Shown: positions 1-12,800 of the stretch, piece after piece
Position numbering within the stretch: the first letter of the stretch is position 1
Layout: every line of letters starts with the position of its first letter
NCBI RefSeq assembly: GCF_028554725.1
Contig: NC_071668.1
Location: 19,757,501 to 19,821,500, forward strand
Direction of reading: 5' to 3'
Length of the DNA: 64,000 nt
Source of the DNA: Zeugodacus cucurbitae
Lineage: Eukaryota; Arthropoda; Insecta; Diptera; Tephritidae
The notes under the pieces: model-generated
What the model was told of the DNA's origin: nothing
The model's input: only the letters and a program-made list of their open reading frames with translations
The model's database searches: none
Position numbers and translations under genes: made by a program

Positions 1-594
1 CTTATTGGTGTCTAAATACTGTTAGGAATTTATTTTGTTGCAACAAAACTGAGATCTTTCAAGTTCAACATACTCTCGTACATTAATTTCTCGAACGTTC
101 AAAATTAGTCGTTAAAATGTATCGACACTCCCTGATGAGGAAATCGGTTTGAGCAAAATGAAATAATTTCTTGTTAGATCCTATGCATAATTACAATTAT
201 GTTCAAATATTCTCAACTATATTCATTCCTGATACCGAGAAGAAAAGGGTTCAGTGGAATTTTGCTGCTGAGTTCCCAGATAATATTGTTGTTTTCATAC
301 ACAAATGTCCAAACAATTCTTTACTACTCAACTCCTCCTCAACTAAATATAAAAAATAGCCATTTCAAATTATAGTTAAAACTAGCTGAGCTTCATCATA
401 GGTAGTGATAAAAGAGAGTATAAAGAAACTGCAAGCACCCGTCAGCAATAGACATAAATCACCAAGCAAAAAAGGTCTAGCAGCCGATGCAAGTGTTCCA
501 ATTTGTTCAAAAAGCACAAATAGTAAAATAGTATTGATATAAATATCCTACTTTTTCTGTTATGGTTTTGCAAACCCTACTCCCAACTGCAGAA
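1..594. other. AT-rich non-coding DNA
   Basis: No open frame with coding character, no RNA gene and no repeat recognised. It is probably intergenic or intronic. Confidence 0.5.
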
Positions 595-1040
595 TCGTGT
601 TCTCCTTCTCACTTTAGCACGCCTCCAAACGCTGCTTGTTAGCTACCCAGAGGATACTTGGTCCGGATGTCGGGCGCTGCTTGAACCATGTGAAGAAGAA
701 TCGATTCTGTCCACCCCCAAGTGAATGGCAATCACAAACGTTCCTCACTTACGTGAACTTCTACACATGATCCCATCCTCCAGGTACTAGAACCAACAAT
801 ACCAACAATGTCAGGTGCCAGCGGCTACGCTGGCTAGGTCATGTTGTCCGAATGGACGGAAACACTCCAGATTTGAAAGCGTTCAATACAATACAAAAAG
901 AAGGCCTCCGACTTGGTTTCACTTGGGATTTCCAACTGGCGCCGAATTGCGAGGGAAAGGAATGAATGGTGCGCTCTTATCGATTCGCCTATTATCGGAT
1001 AAACGCTTAATACGCCAATTACATATATACATAAAGATCC
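595..1040 (+). mobile_element. Non-LTR retrotransposon fragment (copy A, two modules)
   Basis: Two blocks belong to the LINE family seen five more times here. Block 1 (about 600-700) carries CTTCTCACTTTAGC, CGCCTCCAAACG and CTACCCAGAGG, seen in reverse complement near 59745-59860 and, in part, 62650-62770. Block 2 (about 806-1040) encodes the C-terminal tail typical of insect non-LTR reverse transcriptases: RWLGHVVRMDGN can be read from about 825. It then runs to a 3' end of the form CTTATMGATT..CGCC..TAATACGCC with a short (TATA) tail. Frames are broken, so nothing is translated. About 100 bp of unrelated or diverged sequence separates the blocks. Confidence 0.7.
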
Positions 1041-2196
1041 TAACGAAAGTCCATTGTTAAAGTTCTCAGGAGGAATGCGTAGAAGAAACATGTAGGCACA
1101 TTTTATTGGATTGTCTAACTTTTTCTAAGCTGAGGGTAAAACATATCGGACCTCATAACTCCGGAAAATACAGAGAATATGATATAACTGACAGATGAGG
1201 GTATTTTGATCTATACTTAATAAGTGAGATCCCTAAGATATCCGCCGAAGGAATCAGCCTGTGTTAGGTTATGAACACAGGCCACACTTTCTTTGTAGAC
1301 CTTAAATATATATATATTTAACTTTCATGGAAATGCTGATTCTTTTCTACTACATCTTCCTTCATGAATATGCCCAAATATAAGTTATATTTTGTTTGAA
1401 AGTAGACTTAAGCAATAGATCTCTCCTATAGAGGACAGAGTTCTATTGCAAGAATACATACTTGTCTGAGAGAAGAATCAATCGAGGCTTAAGTTAGATT
1501 TTCATTAATAACTTAGGGTCTCACTCTCCTTATCTTCTAAAAAAATTTAGAGCAATGCACAAAATTTGAATTGGCAGTCCGTTACCCCAGACCGAGTATC
1601 GACTGTGATGGGAAAGAATCCTAAGAAATCTCTCAAATCGAGGTCTTATTTGCTATCTCTGTAGATGCTTGTAATGTTATATGAATATTTTCAAAATCTA
1701 CGATTTTTAAATACGTTCTAAAGAGTGAACTGAGTGAAATTGGATATCTGTTGGTTCTACGGTGAGAAGGCCATATTTCCGAATGAAATTATTATTATAA
1801 TGTATGTAAAAATTGAACATTCTGCTTCTAGAAATATCAAATGATATTAAAAAAAAATTATTTTTTTTTTTGCTCAAATTCTATTTAAATTAACTGTATT
1901 ATAACTTTTTGTAAATATAAACAATCTAATATATAAAATTTAATATACAAATGTAATTAAAACTAATATGCACAACTCTTTATGCAGCACGTCTCTTCCC
2001 ACCTCACTCACTCAATCATTTTCAATTTGCACCAACCGCACACAAAATGCCAATTTTCTTGCCACGCGCTCTTTATCAACCTTCACCACCACCCGCGCTA
2101 CATCCGCTAAAAATATAATTAATTTCACTCTTGTTTTTCTTCTACATTTGCCGCTGCTCTTCACAATCTACTACCAATCCACATCCACGCCGGCAG
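1041..2196. other. AT-rich non-coding DNA upstream of the coding exon
   Basis: Strongly AT-rich with poly-A and poly-T runs near 1850-1872. From about 1970 to 2195 it becomes pyrimidine-rich, ending in CCACGCCGGCAG, which can serve as a 3' splice site for the following exon. An ATG at 1968 is in frame with that exon, but the codons in between look non-coding. Confidence 0.5.
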
Positions 2197-2871
2197 GGTC
2201 CACAGGCCTGCACTATCCGTCAGCCGAAAATAATTACTCCACCAAGTCGAACAGCATCTGCAGCAGTCTAGCCAGTGCGCAGGATACATTGTGGCGTGTG
2301 AAAATGGCTGCCGCACAACAGCACTCCTCCGCAGCGGTGCAAGCGGCGGCGGCGGCCGCGGCAGCAGCTGGCGCACAAATCTACATCGAACAACCGCCGC
2401 CCGGTTCAATAACGTATGGCACTTGTCTGGATCCGCTGACGCAATGCGTCGTCGACTATGTCGGATATCCGGTGCCACCGCCACCGCATATAACGCAGGC
2501 ATCCGCCGCCGCAACGGTGGCAACGCCGTCAACGGCTGGCACTTGTGGCACTGGCAATCCGCATGATTTCACAAGCACCGGCAGTAGCAGTCAGAGTTCT
2601 TGCGCGCCAGCCAACACCAGCAGTCTGAGCGTTGTCAGCCAAGCCGCCGCAATGGGGGAGAGCGGTTCGCGGCAAGAGTATGCGGACGAGCTGCAACAGT
2701 TGCACGAGCAGCAGCAACAGCTCCAGCACCAGCATCAGCAGTATCAGCATCAGTTGCAGCAACAGCAACAACATCTGCAATCTCCACCGCAGCCACCACA
2801 ACGGTTTGGCACATTGAAAAAGTCGCGTCAGCAACAACAACAGCAACAGCAGCGCATGGAGCAGCAGTTAG
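2197..2871 (+). CDS. Coding exon, Ala/Pro/Gln-rich protein, gene not recognised
   Basis: Best host coding sequence in the window. The frame is open from an ATG at 1968, but coding-like, GC-richer sequence starts near 2197, just after a candidate acceptor CCGGCAG (AG at 2195-2196). An internal ATG at 2304 has a good fly start context (GTGAAAATGG), so this may instead be a first coding exon starting there. From that Met the protein shows a run of nine Ala, then IYIEQPPPGSITYG, a short ordered-looking segment with two Cys (CLDPLTQCVVDYVGYP), a PPPP tract, Ser/Thr/Ala-rich sequence, and a long Gln/His tract (about 2690-2860) broken by RFGTLKKSR. It ends QLG| at donor G|GTAAGTTG (GT at 2872), leaving phase 1. 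The composition suggests an intrinsically disordered N-terminal region of a neuronal, cytoskeletal or regulatory protein, but no domain identifies it. The remaining exons are not evident nearby. Confidence 0.7.
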
Positions 2872-2880
2872 GTAAGTTGA
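2872..2880 (+). other. 5' splice site after the poly-Gln exon
   Basis: GTAAGTTGA follows the coding exon and closely matches the fly donor consensus GTRAGT. Reading through it gives a stop codon within a few residues (LI then TAG), which supports splicing here rather than a single-exon gene. Confidence 0.65.
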
Positions 2881-3029
2881 TATAGCTTGTTTATTCCTAT
2901 GGCTGTGTGAACTCTTCGCCAAAATGAGGTCCTGATGTAGACGACCGAACGGGAGAAGTTTGAAGAAATGATTGTATTTGTACCTCGCAGGACCGTGCGT
3001 ATGTGTCTTTGTACAAATATGTACAAGGT
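2881..3029. other. Start of a long intron
   Basis: Follows the donor at 2872. No coding potential seen. Confidence 0.5.
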
Positions 3030-3375
3030 TAGTCCGCTAAGTACCTAGCAGGAGAGCTCTGTGACAGTTTTGTCCTCCGGTGGATTTTACCCTTTCGGAA
3101 GATAAAAAAGACTTCGTCTTCTTCGGAGCAGTTTTATCGTATGTTGTCCACTGTTTACACTGTTCCTTGACCATGTTCCGTCGAATCCGAACCGCGGAAG
3201 AGATCTCACGATTGCATATATATTCTGGAGTAAGCCATCGCGCCGATTGCTTTCTCGCGCCCAATATCTCATGTTGGATATAACTTAGACCGTCTTTTAA
3301 GACGCCTACTGCTTTAGCTAACACGCGTATCTTCAACGGTCCGTCTGCCAGTGTAAAAGCGTGGACTTTTTTCAC
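3030..3375 (-). pseudogene. Mariner transposase fragment (mellifera/mosellana-like)
   Basis: A minus-strand frame of 112 codons (3375 to 3037) resembles the middle of a mariner transposase. It contains the end of the helix-turn-helix region (SYIQHEILGARKQSARW, where mariners have a LHE.LGMRKL.ARWVP-type motif), then EQCKQWTTYDKTAPKKTKS, matching the usual EQSK.W...G..APKKAK block before the second catalytic region. The stretch normally between these two, which holds the first catalytic Asp, is missing, so this is an internally deleted relic. No TIR was found. It differs from the D,D34D mariners at 7156 and 49116. Confidence 0.6.
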
Positions 3376-6300
3376 GATATCCTTATTGCAGACAAGAGTC
3401 GAACCACCGACTGTGAAGATTCTTTCCTTTTTCTAAAATCCGGACACATCCCATACAAAACAAAGCTCCGAATGTGATTCGATAGTAACTGTCTTAGAGA
3501 TAGCATATAGTTCATAACAATAGTAAATTATAGTGACGCCACCGGACTGTGAACCTAAGTACCTATCCGACATCCCTTGTACATTTAACTGCCTGCGGAC
3601 GACTTGAAGTTCAAGTTTGCGATTTTTTGCTGATTCCTGAATTTCGTAATTGAAATGCCGTGTGTGTGCGGAGCAGTTAATTTTCCAATCGGCAGTCAAG
3701 CAATAAGTGCTCAGCCGCGAGGACTATCGATTGACTGGGAAAGACAAAGCAGAGCGTATCGCGGAATTGGCTGACTGAGAATTAATTGTCTCGAATCGTG
3801 TCTATAAATTTTGTGATTTAAATTCTTTTGGTGCAGCAAATTTCATTCTATGGAAGGTGAGTCTAGTTTCTGGGGTATTTAAGGCAGGTATTTGCTCTTA
3901 CCTGGTAAATGATATCGCCAACATAGCGAAATAAATTGGCTTTCTTACACTTTTTTGGTCGCCACTGAACGAAGTTATAAGGATCAGCACTTTTTATTAT
4001 TGGTTGATTAATCTGGTTGTAGAGACGTCGAGAAGACAGCTAATGGCAAGCGACCGCAAGGGACTCCGCGAAAATACTTTGTCTGAGTATTTACCTATAT
4101 TCCATTATTTCCATCTTATCCAGTTACTGGTATGAGATTCCCAACTTATATAACATAATATAACACTGAGTTCCACTATTCCCGCATTTGCGGGGTTTAT
4201 TCTGTATCAAATCAATTTAAGGGCACAGTCCATATTGTTGGATCTGCTTTAAGGCAGGTTTTAATAAGAATATCTTGAAGGGGCTATTTAAAGATACATA
4301 TTCTCCATAAAGGGCTTTGAATATGTTTTATAGAGCCAATGGATAAAGTCTTCATACATGATAAAGAACAGGATTTAGAAGAATATACGTAGAGCTTAGT
4401 TTTTCATCAAGGATTAGTCCTGTATGTTTCAAAGCACCTGGGTGGTGTAGGTTTCTTAATAATGAAACCCTGAGTTCCCTAAGACACGATATAGATTGTA
4501 TAGAAAATAACTTTAAAATTCTACTCCAGCTGATCAGAGCAAATCAATGTAGCGGATAAAGAATATCTTCGTGTGAGTTCTTCGAAGTGATCTCTTCTAC
4601 AATAGATTTGCGATGGAACAATGGTAGTTTTTGATTAGAGAACTTATGAAAAAAGGTCTGTAAGATCTGCTACATCAATTAGTTTCTAGATAAAGAACAA
4701 GTTAAGACAAAGCAATTGAAACAAGACTATTTACAATAACAACGATTCAACTTTTTGCTCAATATTTAAGTGGAAAAGTACAAAACCAATGATTTTTCTT
4801 GAATCCTCTCAAAGGATTAAAATATCATTGCCAAGCTAATCCCCTAGTTATACCAAAAACACAAAAAAAAAGGATGTAAAAACAATAATAATAAACACAA
4901 GAAAATACACAACACAAGAAGATGATACGAGATTTTTGACGTTAAAGCCACTTATTTTCTAAAAATATTACCACAAGGCAATCAAGAGGAGAAAATGCTC
5001 TCACATTTCAGCATTTACATATGTGTGGGCGTGCGCAAGGATGGGTAAAAAATATAAATAATAAAACAAAGCAGATAAGCAGGCAAATCACTGTGATTGA
5101 TTATGCACTTAGCGCACAAGCACAACAACAGCAATAAAAACAACAAATAAGAACAATATGATAGACAGCAAGGAAGTCAGTGCTTTCTGTGCTTTTTCGT
5201 AGACATACATATATACAAATATATGTATCTGGTATAATAATATATAAGAATACATTTTTATATATGCTCTACGTGAGAGGCAGGAGCGTTTCAGAGCTTC
5301 AAGGGCCCGTCTTCACTTCTACCATCAGACGAAATGACTTTCAGGAAGCATAACAAAATGAGGCTGCCGAGCGTACCACAAGTCACGCTCTCCATATGTA
5401 ACTGAATCCATACTTTGTGATGTGAGTATCAGCAGTTCATAGAAAAGGAGGTGTTAGATGGACCTGATTTTTATATATGGGATCGTAGAATACGGAATTT
5501 TCCTCTCATAAGCACGTCCAGTCTACATTTTTCGACTTTGGACGCACGGTTCCTATGTTACTGAAATACGAAAAATCTGTCCAAGCCTTTTATATGCATA
5601 CTATCACTGACTTCTAGAAAAATACTGTGTTAGAAAAATTTAGTAGAGAAGTAAAGAAATCGCTTACTTATAGAGACAATCAAAAAGAAGAAGAGAAAAT
5701 CCTTTATTAATAACAAGTCTCGGTATCCTTTTAAAGAACACTCAAGTTTTTGACTCTTTCGAGTTATTTTAAATTCAAATTTGCTCCTTAAAACCGGATA
5801 TATAGACATACCTTGGTTGGTAAATGTGAGTACACAGTTATCTTTATTCTACTGTTATACACGGGTGCTGTTAGGAAATTTTCGTTGGAGAGACCTCTGA
5901 TGACTTTTAGTAAAAAAAAAAAATAGTTATAAGAAACTTGTTTTATAGTTTAGTACACCTAATAGTCTTCCTGACGCCTAGGAAAATGAAATGGAATACT
6001 ATATTTAGGAGTATGGTCCTTGGCTAACAACAAGTTTTTCCCATTATCAGTCGTCGTATGGATTGGCAAGCAAAATTTCTGTCGCGAATGTGGTCTCATC
6101 ATATTTTTATCAGTTCACTTTAAAACTTGAAAGGCACATGAGAGAAGAAAGAATTCAAGGTTATTAATGACCTTTTGATTTAAGCCAACTCAAGATTGTC
6201 TACTTCTAATACTATTAAAACTGACGCTTAGTAGAACTTGAGTTCTGAATATTTACGGGGGATATTTATTCGAAGTCCTTGTCGAATATATATTTTTTCA

Positions 6301-7155
6301 GATTTAACTTATTACTAACCTATTTATTAGAACATTCAATTGGTAAAAGATACCCTGAAACCCCTCCTAGTAGAACATCCGTCCTTGTATACATAGTAGC
6401 TATAACACATCCATATATTTTTTACCTTTATACAGATATATAGACAAATAGAATGTTGGCAGTCAGTAGACGAAAATTTAAATATATACATCTGTACATA
6501 TAACTTTGCAAGCATACATACATATATCTTGTGTCTATTATATCTAGCATAACATAACTATGCATAAAATAAATTTACGTAAGTACATACATCGGTATGT
6601 ATGTATAGAAAATTCCACCAAACATATGCATGCGTTAGATTTTTCATCTTATCCGAAGATTTGCGCACAACCACTTGGCATACTGCCTTCTATTCAAGCA
6701 TAAATTATCCATATGTGATGCGTACAGTGTTGCGCAAAATATAAGTAATTGATATAAAATTTTTTATTGCAATAAATCAGCATATGAGTCTGACTCTATA
6801 AGTAATGATACTAGTAGATTAGATTGCAGAGTGATCTATAAGAATTTGCGGAATATAGCTGAGGTGCTTCCAGCCAATTAATCTAATTTCCTTTATAGCG
6901 AAGTTATTGGATAGTATCTGAAAAACATATGTTTATCAGAACTGGTGTCTTCAGGTTGCACAATTCGGTCGGGGACCAAATCTCTTTAGTCTCTAGTAAC
7001 TACAACACCCTGTTACAATTAGTTAAGACTATACTAATTCATTGACAATAACTTCTACTTCTCTCAAAACATGAACAAAATTACTGTGGAATACAGCCCT
7101 TCTTCGGTAAGATAAGTTCAAGCTAGATTGAATAATATGTCACTTTAATGCTATA
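3376..7155. other. Non-coding AT-rich DNA, probable intron
   Basis: About 3.8 kb without convincing coding sequence. It contains short TA and CATA-type simple repeats near 5205-5260 and 6430-6605. Nothing else recognised. Confidence 0.5.
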
Positions 7156-8237
7156 TTGGTTGGCAAATATCTTCCTTCCGCATATTTGCTCTTTATTCAA
7201 TGCTTTATAAAAAGTTTTACAGTGATCGGATTTAGTTCAAATATGTGCCGTTTCGTTCAATAATCTGTTTTCATCTAGACGGCAACTTTATATTACCCCC
7301 CCGTAGAAGACCCCTTCCTTAATTGCGAAGAACTCGGACAGCCACTTTTCACAAGCCTCTTTTGAGTACAACTTTATACCACCAAGGGCGTTCGCCATGG
7401 ACAGGAACAGGTGGTAATCACTTGGTGCTATTTCCGGGCGATATGGTGAATGCAATAAAACCTCACATCCGAGCTCCGGTAGCTTCTGACGAGTCATCAA
7501 CGAAATTTGTGGTCTGGCGTTGTCCTGGTGGAACACTACACCCTTCCTGTTGGTCTATTCTGGACGCTTCTGGTCGATCGTCTGCTTCAAGCTGTCCAGT
7601 TGTTCGCAATAGATGGTAGAATAAAGCGTCTGGCCATCTGGGAGCAGCTCATAGTGGATAATTCCCTTCCAATCCCACCAAACACACAGCAAAACCTTCC
7701 TGGCCGTCAATCCCGGCTTGTCCACTGTTTGGACGATTCACCATCCTTCGACCACGACCGTTTTCGCTTGATATTGTCGTATGTGATCCATTTTTCGTCG
7801 CCAGTCACCATCCGCTTTACAAATGAATCGAGTTCGTTCCGTTTCAGCAGCATATCGCAAGGCGTTGATTCGGTCCAGAAGGTTTTTTTGCGTCAAATCA
7901 TGCGGCACCCAAATATCAAGCTTTTTTCTGTACCCAGCCTTCTGCAGATACTTTCAAATTGTTTGGTGACTAACTCCCATCCTCTGGGCGATGTCACGAA
8001 ATGCCACATCCCGGTCTAACTCGATGTTTTCAATTATTTGAACGGTATTCGTCGTCACAGGTCTTCCGCCGACTGGCTTATCCATTGTGTCGCTTTCACC
8101 CGCTATGAATCGTCGAAACCATTCCTCCCCAGTTCGAAGTGATAGAGTACCATCCCCCAAAACATCATTAGTCTAACGAAGCGTTTCTCTGGCGGGTTTG
8201 CCTTTAACGAAGGAAAACTTTAAAATAAGCCAACCAA
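7156..8237 (-). mobile_element. Mariner element, D,D34D type, defective (copy 1)
   Basis: Left end TTGGTTGGCAAATA starts after TA (7154-7155). The right end reads ..AAGCCAACCAA before TA (8238-8239), so short inverted repeats and a TA target duplication can be seen. On the minus strand broken frames encode a mariner transposase. EEWFRRF and GGRP of the DNA-binding half are near 8000-8130; TGDEKWITYDN with the first catalytic Asp is near 7780-7810; HQDNARP and PSDYHLF, with exactly 34 residues between the two Asp, lie at 7400-7530. All three catalytic Asp survive, but the frame is broken and the beginning of the gene is deleted: the sequence jumps from about codon 12 straight into the terminal repeat. 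It is therefore a dead, non-autonomous copy. Confidence 0.85.
7288..8160 (-). pseudogene. Broken mariner transposase gene (copy 1)
   Basis: Two longer open pieces remain: 8160-7954 (DNA-binding half, with IAQRMGVSHQT helix-turn-helix residues) and 7536-7288 (C-terminal catalytic part, HQDNARP to the final SEFFA region). The stretch between is readable only with frame changes. It is related to the copy at 49116-49890; see the element entry for the catalytic residues. Confidence 0.8.
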
Positions 8238-9839
8238 TATTAGATATACATATATGTATTCACCAAAGAGTAAAGGGATTTTCAAGCACTATAAAGACCC
8301 GAATCATATTTCGAAACTTCAAAAGTAAAAAACTCTCTACAGTCAGCTGACGAAGACTACTAGAAATTGTTGGAAATTTTTTATACTATGATATAGCGAA
8401 TGCTAAGATCATAGCTATCAAATAGTCATAAAAATAATACTCAATGAAAGGTAAACAAATTTTCCGAACAACAGTTGCCAATATTTTGCACACTACTGCA
8501 CATATGAATTTATAAAGGCGAATATTTTACAAGCAGCTAGCTGCGAGCTAAGGAATCTGTAACTTTCAAGGTGCGCCATAAAATGGCAACTACCTATGCA
8601 TACGTGTCTATGTGTGTGTGTGTGTTTGAGCTCACGTGTCTCGCACATTGTCTTGGAGCAGCGACGCGTAAGCGACGAAGCAAAAGCATAAAGTAGCGGT
8701 AATAAAATGTAGCAAAATAGAAATGACAAAGACGAAGCGGCAGCAGCAAAGCAAATACAAGTAAAAAGCATATACTCACACACACACACACAGACATATA
8801 TACAGATGCATATAAGGACACATATGCGCGCATTGCATTGCCGTTTGTTACACTTGAGTGCAGCAATCGGAGTGATGCGACAGGCTGCATAACTTAAAAG
8901 TAATCGCATATCTACGAATAACTGTAAAGGCACAGACACACACAGACGCATTCAAGCTTTACTGCCATTGCATTTGCCTGAGTGTGTGGGTGTGTGTGTG
9001 TTTGATTTTATCACACAATCAATAAAGGATATACGCAATGCTGCACACCTCAATGCAACGTACGCATCCTAACCGTACTTGACTTGCAAATATGAATAAG
9101 AAAAAGGAATGAAAAAAAATTGTACTTAAATTTAAATTCAAATGCCAACTGTCATGGCATATCCTTATGGCAGGTAACGTGGCTGCTGGCGGAACTGGTT
9201 GCAGTAAAGCCAACGCAGCGTTGCTTCTTCAAAGTGGTGGTATCTGTATATTTGAGTGAATATGTGTGTTTGCAGTGGGTGCAGCTGCGTGGAATGAAAA
9301 TGCTTTTAAACACAATTGCAGATTGAAATTCACACTTAAATAAATTTTAAAGGATGCTGAAGGACGTTTTTGTTGTATGGTGTTGCAAGTGCCTTGGAGT
9401 TAAAAAATTTAATTGCAAAGGAAATGTGAAATGAGTATATGGAACTTTTACGATTTTCTTTTTTAAACCTATGCTAGTTTGAGAATAGCAGCTCATGACA
9501 GCTGGAATTCCAAGCAGGAAGTTATTATTTTAAATGTACGGAGGTAACTAGATCGCCTTGCACCTGATCAATGTTAGGATGCATTGCAAGTTTATCACCG
9601 ATATTGCATTTTGGTTGCAATAGAAGACATCCTGAATCCCTTCACCGTTGGCAACTCAACATTTCAAGTCCGTTGTGGATTTTGCGCAAACTACATTGAA
9701 GGTTCAATTGAGTCAGCATTTGCAGGCACTCGAGTATCTGCTTCATTCTATAACAGAAATCCACATTTTTTAATTCTAAGCTATTCTAAATGAAAATAAA
9801 ATATTTATAATTTTTGAAGAAAAAGTCCTTGAGTCTGAA
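8238..9839. other. Non-coding DNA with GT/CA microsatellites
   Basis: Contains (TG)n at about 8611-8625, (CA)n at about 8776-8792 and (TG)n at about 8982-9001. Open frames overlapping these are repeat artefacts. No gene recognised. Confidence 0.5.
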
Positions 9840-10260
9840 TAAGTTAGGTGTGTCTGATAGGCCCGTAAGCCCCACATAGTTCAGCTTTGGACCCTAAGTG
9901 ATACTAATTGGAGTACCGTCACGTAAACTATGAGGAGTAGTCATCATTTAAGATGCCTGTTCTTGACGCGAATTTGGCCTGGTCGATACTTCTACCAGAT
10001 TCTCATACTTTGAGGTCTCCAGGTGCTGAAAGTCTTGACCAATGCAGGATAAGAACACAAAAGACATTCCATTGCTTCACTGTTATCATGCTCTTAACAT
10101 TTGCTGTAGTCATCTCGATCAGTCACCATATTGCATGGGTGTGCCGTAACCACACTGTGGCCAGTGAGTATACCAATCAGGCTCCCACAGTCCCTTCTAT
10201 CGAGTGACAGTTGACTCTGAACAGGAATCCGTAGCTTTGCACAAGCTAAAACTTTTACAA
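9840..10260. other. Possible relic of a retroelement untranslated region
   Basis: This block has an even base composition unlike its AT-rich surroundings. Phrases such as GCATGGGTGTGCCGTAACCA and CACTGTGGCCAGTGAGTATA resemble, from memory only, 3' untranslated parts of fly non-LTR elements. No diagnostic protein is encoded. A repeat-library search would decide. Confidence 0.25.
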
Positions 10261-10589
10261 AATTTAAAATGCGAGACTTGTGCTTCTAAGAGCTTCCCAC
10301 CTGATTTTCAATTGTCAAATCATTGGAGTTAATGAAATTTTTAAGCTTCTTCTCTCCTTCAAACAAATCGACTGAGGCTTGGACATTAGTAGAGGCACTT
10401 AATTGTCTTCATGGTGTCCCTTAATTCCAGAGGGACATTTAATTATATTTTCAACTGAAATTACTTTATATTCATCAGTAATTTTATTTTTATGAAAAAT
10501 AAGGTGTATTCTGATATTTTATACTTTTATTCTAATTGGACTGACTTTGGGCGAAAAGCAGAATCTCTTAGATTAATATTCTCTCTGAA

Positions 10590-11470
10590 TTTCTTTAAAA
10601 TATCTGAGAGACCTATATTTTCGATAAAGAAATGTCGATATATGCGGCCTTGAAACCTTATGATCCAATTCCGGTGATTTTTAGAAGGGCGATGCCCCAC
10701 TATAAGTGCGGTATTTGTGTAAAGTTTTTTGCCGATATCTTCATTAGTGCTTGCTTTATACATTGTAAAGTAAACGATTCAGATCGTCTTCAACGTTCTG
10801 GTATATAGGAAGTAATCGTGGTTGTGAACCGATTTGGACTATTTTCATAACATATTGGGATACTCGAAAAATATTATGCGCTGAATTTTATTGAAATTGG
10901 TCGAGTAGTTTCGGAGAAATGGTTTTTGACCCATAAGTGGGCGGAACCATGCCTATTTAGAATTGTGTGAGTGAAGTCTTTCTGTCTTTTATGGATGAAA
11001 TTTGAGGTTTATAGTGTTTTTCCCTACTGAATGAAAGCATTTTCAGTGGTTTTCAACGGTGTACGGGGCGTGTGCGTGATTATAACCCGATTTCCTCCAT
11101 TTTTAGACTGTATAAGGAAGTGCAAACTCTAGAAAGTTTGGTTGATATAGCTTTAGTAGTTTACGAAATATGTACAAAAAACTTAATATGGGGCGGGATC
11201 ACACCCACTTTCGGATAAAAATTTCACCAAATATGCCCCCTCCTAATGTGATCCTCTGTACCAAATACAGATTTGAGAACTTTATATATGGCTTAGTTAG
11301 GGCACTTTATATGTTTTCGGTTTTCGCCATTTTGTGGGCGTGGCAGTGGTCCAATTTCGCCCATTACCAAAGCAATAGTTCCATGAACCATGTTTCATAA
11401 AGATATCTCAAAGCTTGCTCAAGTTATCGCTTGCACTGACGGACATACAGATAAGGCACCTAGCGTGCCT
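10590..11470 (+). repeat. Dispersed hairpin-ended repeat, copy 1
   Basis: Diverged copy of the repeat also at 14360-15544 and, inverted, 21861-22846. Shared landmarks in the same order are: GTATTTGTGTAAAGTTTT (10711), GGTTTTTGACCCATAAGTGG (10921), a TAACCCGATTT block (11082), CTAGAAAGTTTGGTTGATAT (11129), TTTTGTGGGCGTGGCAGTGG (11331) and ATCGCTTGCACTGACGGAC (11429). The hairpin terminus and the tetranucleotide run of the other copies are lost; the sequence diverges after about 11465. Confidence 0.75.
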
Positions 11471-12190
11471 TTCTATTATTTTTCGACATATTTCAAAGAC
11501 TAATTAAATAGTTTTTTTGCCTGCAAGAGCTTTTAAGAGAAACATCAACTATATTTCTATAAATTTAAGAGACTTCTAATTCAGCTCGCTAATTCGAAAT
11601 TCTCACCGCTATTCTCTATATATAGTCCTACAGAACGTCAGCAATCGGAGGAATTCTCCACTGTCCAATGCGTTTACTTGAAGAACTTTCCTTCTTTCGG
11701 TTTATAAGTTTGACCAATTCTACAAGCAGTTGAAATAGTTTGTTCTTACATTAACTCCTTTTAAATTAAATCACTTTACTGGAAAACTCGATAATTATTT
11801 ATTTAATTGTACCTATCACTCACAAGCTCACAAATTCAATTCCAGAATATAGAAAATGGACTCAAGCAAATCAACTCCTGCAACAATACATGCAGTGGCT
11901 GCTCTCAAACTTGTTAAAAATGAAATTTTCACCTCCCACAATAACAGTTTTCATATATAAATTTTGCGCCAAGCAACAAAGAACATTAAAAATTTCAACA
12001 AAGCTAATTTTTACCAGCTGAATGAACGAACGAATAAATGTTGAATGAAATTTGCGCGCAACTTCCGCTGCCCGAACAACTCTCAAATTGCTTACAGCCA
12101 CTCAAGTGCAGCCTACTTTTGTATAACGGTAAATTATAGTACCATCAATTGCACGGCACACCCACACAGCCGCCACCAGCAGCCGCCAGC
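11471..12190. other. Non-coding DNA
   Basis: AT-rich, with no feature recognised. Confidence 0.4.
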
Positions 12191-12800
12191 ACACCTGCCC
12201 ACCTGTGAGTGTGTGTGTGTGTGCGAATACGTGAAGCGAATGCGTTTAATTGAATCTTGGCGATAATCAATCGCGCGTGTTAACCACACCAATTTCCGTT
12301 GTGGCAGCAATGCATCGACAGAGAGCAATATTAAATTATTGCTGCATATGTGAATATTTTATGGATGTGTGTGTATGTTTATATAGGTGGGGGATGTATA
12401 ATTTCGAGAGGCACACACATATATATTTATTGGTATGCATATTCGACGAATTCCATATGCAGTTGTATATATATATGTGTGTGTGTGTGTGTACACAGGT
12501 GCTGAAGTGGCCGCTGCATAATGTACGAGCGCAATATATTATTCCTAGACGAAATGCTGTGGCAAGTGTGGAGGCTGCCACACACATAGACATACACATA
12601 CACCCACAGATCTACAAATAAACACACATACATACCCACTAATTCACCTGTGTGCAAATACGCGTTGGCGTAAAATATGTGGCAATTAAATGAAATATTC
12701 ATGACAACAACAACAACAGCAACAACCTGCTTACATATATTATCACATATGTATGTAAATACAACAACAATATATTCCTGCACATGTGTGCATAATTAAG
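12191..12800. repeat. GT/CA and TA microsatellite cluster
   Basis: (GT)n at about 12209-12223 and a compound (TA)n(TG)n at about 12466-12493, with further CACA and TATG runs. Overlapping open frames on both strands are artefacts of the low complexity. Confidence 0.7.

Noticed and set aside
2161..2922. Several open frames on both strands over the poly-Gln exon
   Set aside because: They are shadows of CAG/GCN repeats; only the plus frame ending at GTAAGTTGA is consistent with a splice donor and an ordered segment.
7507..8019. 170-codon plus-strand frame
   Set aside because: It is antisense to the broken mariner transposase and has no features of its own.
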